DNA from: Candidatus Gastranaerophilales bacterium
GTDB lineage: Bacteria; Cyanobacteriota; Vampirovibrionia; Gastranaerophilales; Gastranaerophilaceae
Direction: 5' to 3'
Length of the DNA: 64,000 bases
NCBI GenBank assembly: GCA_910587375.1
Contig: CAJULR010000015.1
Coordinates: forward strand, 1 to 64,000
The translations under genes and the position numbers were made by a program. Shown in pieces: positions 17,250 through 25,765 of this stretch (the first letter of the stretch is position 1; the number at the start of each line of letters is the position of its first letter). A model generated the notes under the pieces. That model worked only from the letters and a program-made list of their open reading frames with translations, had not been told where the DNA came from and did not search any database.

Positions 17250-18344
17250 ATGGATGAAAACAAGGAAAACTTAAGCAGCACAGGCCAAAATACAGGCCAA
17301 AATACAGGAATCTTAACCTATAAAAACATAATTTTTGCAATTATGCTTATTTTGGTTTTGATTTTTATCTCAAACATCGCAGACATAGCCATAATGCTCT
17401 TTGTGGCCTTTATAATTACCTGCGCAATTGATCCTCTGGTTAAATTTTTAGAAAAATATATGCCGCGCGTTTTAGCTGTAAGCCTTGTTCTTTTCCTTTT
17501 GTTAGTGGGCATTTTGCTTGTTTTCATCCCGCTTTTAAGCTTAACAATCAAGCAGGGCGTGGTTTTTGTTAAAAATATCCCTGAATATATAAGAAATTTG
17601 CAAGATTTTATGCACACAAATCATTTTGGCATTTTGCTTTCAAAATATATAAACCCGGACGCTATAAACAGTGCAAATACAGATATAGCAAACATTACAG
17701 GCGAAGTACTTTCAAAAGGTGCAGACATTTCAAAACTTATAGTAAGCTCCATTACAAGCTCAATTGCAGTAGCCATAATGGTTTTCTACCTTTCATACGA
17801 CGAAAAACTTATGAAAAAAAGGTTTTTGGAATTTTTCCCGCCCAAATTCAAGCAAAAAGCTGAAAATATTTTAAACGCAATTAAAGAAAAAGTCGGCGGA
17901 TATGTCTTCGCACAGGCCCTTTCTATGGCGGTTGTCGGCATATTTACTTTTATCGGCCTTTTAATTATAGGACACCCAGGCGCCCTTTTAGTTGGCTTTT
18001 TAGCCTTTATTTTGGATATCATTCCTGTTATCGGCGCCACAATTGCAGTCACAGTCGGGCTTTATATGGCATTAAGCGGCGGCTTTTTATATGTAATCTT
18101 AACTTTCGTCGTTATGATGATAGCCCAATGGCTCCAAAATCAGATATTCAGACCATTATTATTCGGCAAATTTATGGATACACACCCGCTTTTAATCATC
18201 GTTTCTCTGCTCATTGGCGCAAAATTTATGGGTTTCTGGGGGGTTGTGCTTGCGCCTGCTATGGTAAGTATAGTGTGCGTTTTGATGGATGAACTTTATA
18301 TTAAGCCCATAAATAAAACAGAAATTCCCGCAGGAGAAAACTAG
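17250..18344 (+). CDS. AI-2E/PerM (UPF0118) family membrane transporter
   Basis: The 364-residue protein has the layout of this family: N-terminal paired membrane helices (about residues 27-60 and 70-100), a soluble central stretch, then four or more helices with FVVMMIAQWLQNQIFRPL and GAKFMGFWGVVLAPA, which are the best conserved segments. Family members export or exchange small solutes; autoinducer-2 export is only established for some, so no substrate is claimed. Seven bases separate it from the radical SAM gene. Confidence 0.9.
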   Translation: MDENKENLSSTGQNTGQNTGILTYKNIIFAIMLILVLIFISNIADIAIMLFVAFIITCAIDPLVKFLEKYMPRVLAVSLVLFLLLVGILLVFIPLLSLTIKQGVVFVKNIPEYIRNLQDFMHTNHFGILLSKYINPDAINSANTDIANITGEVLSKGADISKLIVSSITSSIAVAIMVFYLSYDEKLMKKRFLEFFPPKFKQKAENILNAIKEKVGGYVFAQALSMAVVGIFTFIGLLIIGHPGALLVGFLAFILDIIPVIGATIAVTVGLYMALSGGFLYVILTFVVMMIAQWLQNQIFRPLLFGKFMDTHPLLIIVSLLIGAKFMGFWGVVLAPAMVSIVCVLMDELYIKPINKTEIPAGEN

Positions 18345-18351
18345 GCAAAAA

Positions 18352-19899
18352 ATGGAAAAATTTTTATATGAAAGATTGCAGAATAAAACCCCGAAAATCA
18401 ACACTTGGTTTGCTTTTCCTGCAATCGAAAGCTTTGCAATGTCCTCTTTAGGGTTTCTTTCCATATTTAAACAACTCGATTTAATGGAAGATGTCTTTGT
18501 AGAGCGAGTTTACGCCGATACAAAAACCACCGTCGCAACGGTTTCCGAACTTGATGTTATTGGTTTTTCAAATTCCTTTGAAATAGACATTTTGACTATT
18601 TTAAAGATGTTTCAGAAGTTCGAAATCCCGCCTTTAGCAAGGGATAGAGGGGAGGGATACCCCTTAATCTTTGGCGGAGGGCCGGTTTTAAGCGCAAACC
18701 CAATACCATTTGAAGACTTTTACGATTTTATCTCCATTGGGGACGCAAAAATCACGCTGGACTTGGTTTTTAAGACGCTGGTCCAAAAAAAAGATGAAAC
18801 AAAAGAGGCCAAACTTAAAGCCCTGTCTGAAATAGAAGGAATTTGGGTACCTAAATTCGGCAAAGAGAAACCTGTTAAAAAGATGTCAGACGAGCTTTCA
18901 GAGCCCGTTTATACACCCATTTTAAGCGACAAAAGCTATTTTAAGGACACTTTTATAATTGAAATTGAGCGCGGCTGCCCAAAAACCTGCAATTTCTGCC
19001 TTGCAAGCTGGCTGAATTTGCCGGTCCGCTATGTCCCTCTTGAAAAAATCTTAAAAGCAATTGATCTTGGCCTTGAAAACACCAATAAAATCGCCCTTCT
19101 TGGGGCATATGTTGCAGGCCACCCGCAGTTCAATGAAATTTTAAAATATATAAGGGAAAAGAATAAAATCAGTCCCGTTGAATTAACCCTATCGTCGCTC
19201 AGGGCGGACCTTGCAGAAAAAGAGGTTATCGAAACACTCGTTGAATGCGGGCAAAGGAGCGTTACGATTGCTATAGAAGCAGGCAGCGAGCGGCTTAGAA
19301 GGGTAATCAACAAAGATTTGACCGACGAGCAGATACTGAAAACCGTTGAAAATGCAAGAAATTACGGGTTGAAAGGGCTTAAAATATACGCTATGATTGG
19401 CCTTCCGACAGAAACAGAGGAAGACATTTTAGCACTCATAAATTTGATAAAACGGATAAGAGAGGCCAACAAAGGGTTTGAGCTTTCAATTTCCGTGGCA
19501 ACCTTTATACCAAAGGCTCACACGCCCTTCCAATGGTGTAAAAAGGCTCCAAGCAAGGATTTAGAGAAAAAATTAACAATTTTGAAGAATAAAATTTCGC
19601 CGATGGGTGTAACTCTGCGCCCCTCAAGCGTTGACTGGGATTTAATTCAATCAATCCTTTCTCGCGCAAGCTTTTCACTCTCTTCGTATTTGCTAAAAGT
19701 CATTGAAAACGGGGGTAACCTCGGTGCATTCAAGCAAACCTGGCGCAAAATGTCAAAATCCGGGGATTTGCCGGAGCTGGAATTCTACGCGCAAAATCCC
19801 GTGCCTGAAAACCCTGATGAGGCCTTGCCTTGGGAATTTATTCACGTTACAGACAGGAATATATTGAAAAAGCGCCATATGGAAGCGCTGAAACCCTGA
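18352..19899 (+). CDS. radical SAM protein with N-terminal B12-binding-like domain
   Basis: The 515-residue protein carries the 4Fe-4S/SAM motif IERGCPKTCNFC (C-x3-C-x2-C) at about residues 205-215. Around it are Rossmann-type strands typical of B12-binding domains (T-V-S-E-L-D-V-I-G-F-S), and a TIM-barrel second half with IEAGSERLRRVI and KIYAMIGLPTETEED. It resembles the uncharacterised 'B12-binding radical SAM' group related to MiaB/YgiQ-like enzymes. The reaction is unknown. It sits 12 bases or less after the transporter gene and btuR is close by, which would fit a corrinoid need, but the D-x-H-x-x-G corrinoid motif is not clear. Confidence 0.8.
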   Translation: MEKFLYERLQNKTPKINTWFAFPAIESFAMSSLGFLSIFKQLDLMEDVFVERVYADTKTTVATVSELDVIGFSNSFEIDILTILKMFQKFEIPPLARDRGEGYPLIFGGGPVLSANPIPFEDFYDFISIGDAKITLDLVFKTLVQKKDETKEAKLKALSEIEGIWVPKFGKEKPVKKMSDELSEPVYTPILSDKSYFKDTFIIEIERGCPKTCNFCLASWLNLPVRYVPLEKILKAIDLGLENTNKIALLGAYVAGHPQFNEILKYIREKNKISPVELTLSSLRADLAEKEVIETLVECGQRSVTIAIEAGSERLRRVINKDLTDEQILKTVENARNYGLKGLKIYAMIGLPTETEEDILALINLIKRIREANKGFELSISVATFIPKAHTPFQWCKKAPSKDLEKKLTILKNKISPMGVTLRPSSVDWDLIQSILSRASFSLSSYLLKVIENGGNLGAFKQTWRKMSKSGDLPELEFYAQNPVPENPDEALPWEFIHVTDRNILKKRHMEALKP

Positions 19900-19942
19900 T
19901 AAATCAAGGGTAAATTTCGTACAGCAACGTATTTACGGGCTT

Positions 19943-20464
19943 TTAGGCCCCTTCAATTGACGACTTATTATAGCTTGCTAAAATTTCCATAGACTTATAT
20001 GCAGACACTGAATCTGTAGTTATACTGCTGATTTTCACGCCTGAATCTATGAAAAGCTCCTCTACAAAGCTGATTAAGCTCATATACTTATTGAATTCGC
20101 TTTCGCTGCCTGCTTTTTCAGCTTTTGACACCAAAGCTTCCATTAAATCTACAAAATCCTGCTCAGGATTTCCCGTAGGATTAAGCCCTAACTGGTACAT
20201 GATACTATACCAGCTGTAAGACACAGTCTGCTGACTGGTTTCAGCTGTTTCATCATCTTCTGTAAGGCTCTGCAAGCCATTTACTGCCGTTTTGGTCTGG
20301 ATTTCCTGAAGCTTTTGAAGGTCTTTATTAACGTCCCCGCTTGACTTTACGCCATATTTTGCAAGCAAATCCGCAACAGAAGAATAATCTGTTTTTGTTG
20401 CGTTCAAAAAGTAATTTATTTGCTCCTGATACAGGCTGGAAGCGGATATTGGGGAAATTGACAT
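19943..20464 (-). CDS. hypothetical protein
   Basis: A 173-residue, serine- and acid-rich protein beginning M-S-I-S-P-I-S-A-S-S-L-Y-Q-E-Q. It has helical heptad-like segments (SVADLLAKYGVKSSGDVNKD and EALVSKAEKAG) but no signal peptide, membrane segment or catalytic motif. The residues resemble small axial or secreted structural proteins (start like flagellar or secreted proteins of the S-I-S-x-I-S type), but I cannot assign it. It is convergent with the radical SAM gene and divergent from btuR. Confidence 0.55.
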   Translation of the reverse strand: MSISPISASSLYQEQINYFLNATKTDYSSVADLLAKYGVKSSGDVNKDLQKLQEIQTKTAVNGLQSLTEDDETAETSQQTVSYSWYSIMYQLGLNPTGNPEQDFVDLMEALVSKAEKAGSESEFNKYMSLISFVEELFIDSGVKISSITTDSVSAYKSMEILASYNKSSIEGA

Positions 20465-20571
20465 CTTTAAAAATCAGTCCTTCAAAAATGAGTACCTTTT
20501 AAATTAATTCCACAATTAAATTTTTTTTAACACCGCGGATAAATTGCCGATATAGCCTGGGTTTTGGAGAA

Positions 20572-20600
20572 TTTCAAAAGCAAAAATTTTGTGGTAAAAT
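20572..20600 (+). promoter_or_regulatory. promoter with extended -10, giving a leaderless btuR transcript
   Basis: TTTCAA, 17 bases, TAAAAT with TG one base before the -10 (TGGTAAAAT). The ATG at 20608 is only seven bases after the -10, where transcription should begin, and there is no Shine-Dalgarno. Confidence 0.65.
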
Positions 20601-20607
20601 TCATTCT

Positions 20608-21177
20608 ATGAATTCAAAAAATTTACACAACCCGTGTTTCAATAAAATCGGCTATATTCAGGTTTACACAGGAGATGGCAAGGGAAAAACCACAGCCAGC
20701 TTGGGTTTGGCGCTTCGTGCATTGGGGCGCGGCTGGAAGGTTTTAATCGTAATGTTCACAAAAGGCGGGTCTGATTATGGCGAAATCCATTCATTTTCCA
20801 ACCTTTCAGACGATATTAAAAGCCGCTTTAAGGTGATAAATGCGGGTTTAGACCGAATTGTCTATAAAGATAACGTAAATGAAGCCGACAGGGCTGAAAT
20901 CCAAAAGGGATGGGCATTTGCAAGGAAAGCCATAGAAAATTGCGAATATGAACTTGTAATTTTGGATGAAGCAAATATAGCGCTGGATTTGGGGCTTATA
21001 GACCTTGAAGAAATGCTTGATACCTTGAAAAACAAGCCCAAAGGGGTTGAAATCGTGCTCACAGGGCGGAATGCAAACGAAAAAGTAATAGAGCTTGCAC
21101 ACCTGGTTTCAGAGATAAAACCCGTAAAACACTACTGGGACATAGGTGTTGAGGCAAGAAAAGGGGTCGAATATTGA
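20608..21177 (+). CDS. btuR: cob(I)alamin adenosyltransferase
   Basis: Transfers adenosyl from ATP to cob(I)alamin, completing adenosylcobalamin. The 189-residue protein is the CobA/CobO/BtuR type: GYIQVYTGDGKGKTTASLGL (P-loop), then FTKGG, ELVILDEANIAL (Walker-B-like) and VEIVLTGRN, ending with H-Y-W-D-I-G-V-E-A-R-K-G-V-E-Y. No other cobalamin synthesis genes are present, so it may serve salvage. It overlaps the MCE gene by four bases (TTGA). Start is the leaderless ATG. Confidence 0.95.
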   Translation: MNSKNLHNPCFNKIGYIQVYTGDGKGKTTASLGLALRALGRGWKVLIVMFTKGGSDYGEIHSFSNLSDDIKSRFKVINAGLDRIVYKDNVNEADRAEIQKGWAFARKAIENCEYELVILDEANIALDLGLIDLEEMLDTLKNKPKGVEIVLTGRNANEKVIELAHLVSEIKPVKHYWDIGVEARKGVEY

Positions 21178-21827
21178 AAAAAAGCAGAATTATAGAGATT
21201 TTAATCCTTCTATCCATTGCCGCAGTAGCAATTTTCGCCTCTTACAAAATTTATTACAACACATATATTAAGCCAAACCTTTACACCATAAGGTTTCACG
21301 ACATTGATAGTATTATAAAAGGTTCTCCTGTAAGGCTTATGGGGATAATCGTAGGCCATGTTCGAAACCTGGAGCGGGAAAACGACATAATTTTATGCGA
21401 AATTGTGGTCACAAAACCAAACACAAAAATCCCCGACGGAGCAGTCGCAAGAGTTGAATATAACGGGCTTGGCGGCTCAAAATCAATCGAAATTTCCCCG
21501 CCAAAGACGGATGACCCTAATATTAAAGGGATAGTGGCCACTGACGCCCTTAGAATATCCGATTTTATGGACATTTTGCAGGATGTGCGCGACGTTCTTG
21601 TGTGTATAAAGGAATTTGTGAACGAACTTTCCCCAAAAGCCACTGTGGACACGCTTAAAGCCATCGCTGAAGCGCCGGATTTCACAGGAGAGGCAAATAA
21701 AACGCTTGATGAATTAACGGCGCAGCAAAAGGCAAACACTGAAAAAATCAAGGGTTTCAACAGGTTTCAAAAGGAAATTGAAAATATCATTGACAGATTC
21801 GGCCCAAAAAATAAAAAGGTAAAATAG
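21174..21827 (+). CDS. MCE/MlaD-domain lipid-transport protein
   Basis: The 217-residue protein has one N-terminal membrane helix (residues 7-25) and a single MCE domain: HDIDSIIKGSPVRLMGIIVG, then ARVEYNGLGGSKSIEISPP. MCE proteins form hexameric rings that pass phospholipids across the periplasm between the membranes, so this supports a two-membrane envelope. The end is helical (TLDELTAQQKANTEK). The usual partners MlaE and MlaF are not in the window. The start is a TTG overlapping the btuR stop. Confidence 0.88.
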   Translation: MKKSRIIEILILLSIAAVAIFASYKIYYNTYIKPNLYTIRFHDIDSIIKGSPVRLMGIIVGHVRNLERENDIILCEIVVTKPNTKIPDGAVARVEYNGLGGSKSIEISPPKTDDPNIKGIVATDALRISDFMDILQDVRDVLVCIKEFVNELSPKATVDTLKAIAEAPDFTGEANKTLDELTAQQKANTEKIKGFNRFQKEIENIIDRFGPKNKKVK

Positions 21828-21919
21828 CCTAAAATCAAGGTTTTCGGGCTTTTACATAACACGGACCGCAATTTTACACAAGAACACTTGCGCAACACGG
21901 CCAAAAACCGCACTGCCAC

Positions 21920-21955
21920 AAAAGAAAAGGGGCGCTAAGGTTACAAAAACGCCCC
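21920..21955 (-). terminator. terminator for the glycine-rich gene
   Basis: GGGGCG (21929-21934) pairs with CGCCCC (21950-21955); reading the minus strand the stem is followed by TTTTCTTTT. It lies about 120 bases past the stop at 22075. Confidence 0.7.
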
Positions 21956-22074
21956 GAAAAGTTGTTCATCTAAAATCTGATGTTTGCCGCCTATTAACGG
22001 TATGCCGTCATTGCAAGCGTTACGACGGCCTCTGTAGGTCAAACACCGCCTGACATCACCTGTTTGGCGCCTCA

Positions 22075-25000
22075 TCATATCGACACGCTCTTGTATTCAA
22101 GGATTACAAGGCCATCCCCGCCGTTTCCGCCAAGGCCGCCGGTTTCGTTAATTACAGCGCCGCCTCCCCCGCCGCCGCCAAAGGTTCCGTTTTTACCGTT
22201 TGGCGTGTTTGCCGCGTCGTTACAGGTTATTCCTGCCATCAATGTCGTCAAATTGCCGCCACAGCCGCCCATTACAGGCCCGCCTATGGTGCCGTCTTTT
22301 GCCTTGATGTAGGCTGCAAAGGTGCCGTCCGGGTTTTCGTATAAGGCCTCAATATATCCTCCTATTCCGCCATAGGTCAGGGTTGCGGCTTTTCCGTTTT
22401 GATTTGCGGCTTTATCTTTTGAATAGTTTTTATAATCTGCCGGAAGCAGCGTCACACCGCCGTTTGCGCCAACATCCATACCTCCGCTTTGGCCTCTAAC
22501 GCCGCCTTTTGCTGTTAAGTATGTGCCGAATTTGGAGGCTTCGCCATTTCCTGTGCCTGCCGCTTTTCCGCCTGCGCCAACGGTAATAGGGATTTCAATT
22601 CCCGCTTTTATGTTTGTAATAAGTTTTGTAACAATTTCCCCTGCGGTGCCGCCTCCGCCGTTTGAGCCGCCGTATTCAAGATAAATATACCCCGAAACGC
22701 CTGCTGCGCCTATGCCTGCGGTGGCGTCGCCTATGTTTTGTGCGCCGGAACCCCCGCCTCCGCCTGCGCCGTAATGGTTTGCGGCCGGGGTTGTGCCGTT
22801 TTTCGCGGTGTTTCCGCCCACTCCGCCTTGTAAAATGTTGCCTTTTAAATCAAGTGAAGACGCGCCTGCGCCACCGTAACCTCCTGTGGTTGCGGTTTTA
22901 AGACCTCCGGCGCCCCCTGCAAGATTGTCTTTAAATTCTTTTTCTGTCCAGTTTTTGCCTAAAACGCTTACAGGATGAAGATTTCCGCCAAAAGATGTGG
23001 CTGTTGCAGAGTATGTGCCGGGGTTTCCGCCCAAAGCCGCTGCGATGACTGCACCACCTGAGCCGCCGCGCCTTATATATGTAGGGTTTCCGGCGTTTCC
23101 GTTTCTGTTGTATGCGCTTTGAGAGCCGCCCCCTGCGCCGATTTCAAAGTATAGCTTTTCGCCAGGGGTGACAGTGATTTCCCCGATTGTGATTTGACCT
23201 GCACCCCCGCCCCCACCACCGTTTGCAGGAAGAGTGTAGTTGCAGGATAGCGCGGGATATCCATACCAAAGACGGAGTTTACCAGGCTTGCCAGAAGAAC
23301 CCGTTCCACCGTTACAATAACTATCACCAAAGATACTGTCAACTTTGCCACCTTCAGCAGCAGTAGTAGCTCCACTACCCACCCCAGGTTTTGCAGCAGT
23401 AGTATATCCATATCCGGAACCACCAAATCCACCACCAGCAGCAGTAGTTGATATTCCACCAGCAGAGCCATTTTGGCCACTTCCACCACCAATTAATAGA
23501 CTCAAAAAAGTAGATAAATTACCTCCAGTACCTTTTGCAACTGCTCCACCACCGCCACCTCCACCTCCAGCGCCATATCCACCACCAGCCCCACCGCCAG
23601 AAGCAGCAGCACTACCACACGATAAACCGCCACCCCCTCCACCACCTCCAACTTGAAATATTATATCGCTCTCATTTGTACCTGATGACGTTGTAACCGT
23701 GGTTGGTCCGCCACCCCCTCCACCAGCAGCACCGTTATTGCTATATCTTCTTGCACCACCACCGCCACCTCCACCCCATACTGTACCGTTTCCGCCATTC
23801 CCTGCATAATATGTACCTGAATATGCAAGTCCACCGTTTCCACCAGTCGCAAGAATACTTCCAATGGTTCCGCTTAAACCGTTTGAAGCATTACCAGAAG
23901 TGGTACCGTAAGTTCCTGCACCACCGGCTCCACCATATATTCCTCCGTTACCGCCAGCTCCTAAGCTTCCAACACAAGTTGTACTATAGACTCCACCTCC
24001 TCCTCCGCCTGCAGCATACCCGCCAGCATAACCAGCACATCCTGAAGAGCTCCCGGTGCCGCCTCTTCCACCACCACCACCAACTCTTATCCAAATATCG
24101 GAAACTGTCGGAATAATTGTTACATTTTGTAAATATCCACCAGAACCGCCACCACCACCATAACGAGCAGTGCTAAGACCACCTCCTCCTCCGCCACCAC
24201 CGCCGCATGCCGTTACAGTAAGTGGCACATAGGAACCAGGACTCGTTACATAGTCCGTTCCGTCAGCCTTTTTCCATTTTGTAAGCCCTGAAGTTGCGCA
24301 ATTAGCGTTTAGCGTAGGAACTTTAAGATTTGTAAACTTTGTTTCACCTTCAAAATAATCTTTCGTAGCTTCTGTGGAAGAAAGGGTTGCGGTGCCTGAG
24401 TTTGTGCCGCCGGAGGCGCCTGAACCGCCGCCGCCAACCATAAACACACGGAGCTTTGTAATGCCGGCAGGGACGGTCCATTCGCCAGAGGAGGTGATTT
24501 CCTGTTTGCCGAAGGCTGCGTTTCCGCCGGCGCCTCCGCCGCCTATCATGGTCACTTTGATTGCATTAACGTCGTTTGGGACGTTGAAGGTGTCACTTTT
24601 TGTAAAGATTGTAACAATTGAATCTTTGTCGTATTGTGCGGCGCCGACGCCTGAAATGTTGATTTTGGCTTCGTCCATGCGTTTGGTCATGACAGGGGCC
24701 AATGCTGCGAGTAACAAGGACGCCACAAGGAGAGCCATGAGCATTTCAACGAGGGAGAAGGCCAGGCATTGTTTTAGACCCTGAAATTCGTAGTTTTTTG
24801 GATTCAGGGTGACACGCTGGTTGAATGATGTTGGGTTAAAACCCAACCTACGGGTTTTCTTACCACAACCTTGAGATCCTGAAACAAGTTCAGGATGACA
24901 GCTGCGCATTGATTGAGTTTCAGCCAAGTTCAGGGTGACGGCTGTACGTTGGTTGATTGCTTTTTTCATTGATTGAACAGGCGTCATTGCGAGGGTAGCG

Positions 25001-25314
25001 TCAGCGTACCGCGGCAATCCAGTATGATGTGACATTGAAAGGGTTTTTTGGATTTTCCCTTCCTGTAACGTTAGTTTCTGGATTGCTTCGTCGCTGTCGC
25101 TTCCCTCGCAATGACGGTGACCATGGAATGACTTTTGATCACTTGCAATGACGGTGTCTATTGGATGGCTTTCAGTTAAGTCCTCGCAGTGACGCGCGGC
25201 TATTGATTCGCTTTCGGTGTTCGCAATGACAGTGTTCAAGCGTTGCATTTTAGAAACGCCTAGCCGTTTGGGTAATTGAAATTTCTTTGCACAGAATATT
25301 AAGATTTTAAGCAT
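22075..25314 (-). CDS. giant glycine-rich prepilin-like protein with a repeat-built leader
   Basis: Start taken at the ATG with complement 25312-25314, seven bases after AAGGAGA; a TTG two codons earlier abuts the site. The product is about 1079 residues. The prepilin-type junction LAFSLVEMLMALLVASLLLA (A|F-S-L-V-E) lies only at about residue 185, whereas normal leaders are 6-30 residues. The first 185 residues are largely the translation of palindromic repeats (motifs HCEGSDSDEAIQ and CHPELVSGS). After the pilin helix and a basic K-R-M the rest is dominated by runs of glycine (four to nine G), a sequence type seen in adhesive or silk-like surface proteins. It may be a minor pilin or pseudopilin carrying a long extracellular Gly-rich arm. 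No assembly genes are nearby. Translation from an internal start after the repeats cannot be excluded. Confidence 0.7.
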   Translation of the reverse strand: MLKILIFCAKKFQLPKRLGVSKMQRLNTVIANTESESIAARHCEDLTESHPIDTVIASDQKSFHGHRHCEGSDSDEAIQKLTLQEGKIQKTLSMSHHTGLPRYADATLAMTPVQSMKKAINQRTAVTLNLAETQSMRSCHPELVSGSQGCGKKTRRLGFNPTSFNQRVTLNPKNYEFQGLKQCLAFSLVEMLMALLVASLLLAALAPVMTKRMDEAKINISGVGAAQYDKDSIVTIFTKSDTFNVPNDVNAIKVTMIGGGGAGGNAAFGKQEITSSGEWTVPAGITKLRVFMVGGGGSGASGGTNSGTATLSSTEATKDYFEGETKFTNLKVPTLNANCATSGLTKWKKADGTDYVTSPGSYVPLTVTACGGGGGGGGGLSTARYGGGGGSGGYLQNVTIIPTVSDIWIRVGGGGGRGGTGSSSGCAGYAGGYAAGGGGGGVYSTTCVGSLGAGGNGGIYGGAGGAGTYGTTSGNASNGLSGTIGSILATGGNGGLAYSGTYYAGNGGNGTVWGGGGGGGARRYSNNGAAGGGGGGPTTVTTSSGTNESDIIFQVGGGGGGGGLSCGSAAASGGGAGGGYGAGGGGGGGGAVAKGTGGNLSTFLSLLIGGGSGQNGSAGGISTTAAGGGFGGSGYGYTTAAKPGVGSGATTAAEGGKVDSIFGDSYCNGGTGSSGKPGKLRLWYGYPALSCNYTLPANGGGGGGAGQITIGEITVTPGEKLYFEIGAGGGSQSAYNRNGNAGNPTYIRRGGSGGAVIAAALGGNPGTYSATATSFGGNLHPVSVLGKNWTEKEFKDNLAGGAGGLKTATTGGYGGAGASSLDLKGNILQGGVGGNTAKNGTTPAANHYGAGGGGGSGAQNIGDATAGIGAAGVSGYIYLEYGGSNGGGGTAGEIVTKLITNIKAGIEIPITVGAGGKAAGTGNGEASKFGTYLTAKGGVRGQSGGMDVGANGGVTLLPADYKNYSKDKAANQNGKAATLTYGGIGGYIEALYENPDGTFAAYIKAKDGTIGGPVMGGCGGNLTTLMAGITCNDAANTPNGKNGTFGGGGGGGAVINETGGLGGNGGDGLVILEYKSVSI
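24829..24853. repeat. copy of the 25-bp palindrome, inside the prepilin leader
   Basis: Exact reverse complement of 924-948. Here it is translated in frame as part of the leader (G-F-N-P-T). Confidence 0.8.
24875..24899. repeat. palindromic repeat within the leader (P-E-L-V-S-G-S type)
   Basis: ATCCTGAA-ACAAG-TTCAGGAT is a palindrome found in many bacterial genomes as a REP-like element; on the coding strand it reads C-H-P-E-L-V-S-G-S. A degenerate piece of the same type, TTCAGGGTGAC, recurs at about 24804-24815 and 24929-24940. Confidence 0.65.
24982..25116. repeat. inverted pair of CGTCATTGCGAGG-type palindromic repeats
   Basis: Copy A (24982-25022) begins CGTCATTGCGAGG and ends GGCAATCCAG. 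Copy B (25078-25116) is the inverted form, beginning CTGGATTGCTTCG and ending CCTCGCAATGACG. Both are in-frame in the leader (B reads H-C-E-G-S-D-S-D-E-A-I-Q). Shorter relatives (TTGCAATGACGG, CGCAGTGACG, CGCAATGACAG) follow to about 25240. Confidence 0.75.
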
Positions 25315-25389
25315 AAACAATCTCCTTAAAAAATATTTTCGGACAAATAGGTCACAGACATTTTAGAATTATACGGCAAAATAGTTCAC

Positions 25390-25599
25390 ATGGCAAGATT
25401 AGAAAATTTAGGACAAAACATCAAAAAATACCGGCTAAAAAACAAGTATAGCCAGGAATTTCTTGCCGAAAAGTGTGATTTAAGCCGCGAATATATTTCA
25501 AGAATTGAGAGCGGGCAAAAATATGTCAGCCTGAAAAAAATGTTCCTGATGGCAGACACTTTACACGTTCCCGTTAAAGATTTATTTGATTTTGATTAA
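25390..25599 (+). CDS. XRE-family helix-turn-helix regulator
   Basis: A 69-residue one-domain HTH_3 protein: LGQNIKKYRLKNKYSQEFLA, then REYISRIESGQKYVSLKKM and ADTLHVPVKDLFDF. It is related by pattern to the regulator at 43545. It is divergent from the glycine-rich prepilin-like gene (75 bases between starts), which suggests, but does not prove, that it controls it. No Shine-Dalgarno precedes ATG 25390. Confidence 0.88.
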   Translation: MARLENLGQNIKKYRLKNKYSQEFLAEKCDLSREYISRIESGQKYVSLKKMFLMADTLHVPVKDLFDFD

Positions 25600-25751
25600 A
25601 TTTCAATCAGAATATTGTGTTCAAAAATTTGTGGCAAGATTTTGAAACAAAGTGATATTAAATAAAATATTTAACTTGCTTTTAATATAACATAGTAATA
25701 TCACTTTGTCAAGCATTTTTAAAAAAATGCTTCCAAAAAACAATTTTTTCT

Positions 25752-25759
25752 GTTATAAT
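25752..25759 (+). promoter_or_regulatory. extended -10 immediately before a GTG start
   Basis: TGTTATAAT (TG at 25751-25752 region, TATAAT at 25754-25759) followed after six bases by GTG 25766, implying a leaderless transcript. The -35 (TTCCAA) is poor, as expected for an extended -10 promoter. Confidence 0.55.
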
Positions 25760-25765
25760 TTGCAC

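Noticed and set aside
20608..21827. btuR next to the MCE gene taken as a cobalamin-transport operon
   Set aside because: MCE proteins carry lipids; the overlap of the two genes is not evidence of a shared pathway.
21985..22045. Degenerate GCCGTCATTGCAAGCGTTACGACGG segment as another REP copy
   Set aside because: Only partial similarity and a short stem; it may be decayed but is not firm enough to list.
22064..24784. Several plus-strand Pro- or His-rich frames (for example around 22064-22312, 23345-23656, 23703-24116) opposite the glycine-rich gene
   Set aside because: They are the reverse-complement shadow of Gly codons (GGN read as NCC), giving poly-Pro, and have no ribosome sites or domains.
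25706..25765. TTG-started extension of the small regulator at 25766
   Set aside because: It would read through a good extended -10 box and has no ribosome site.
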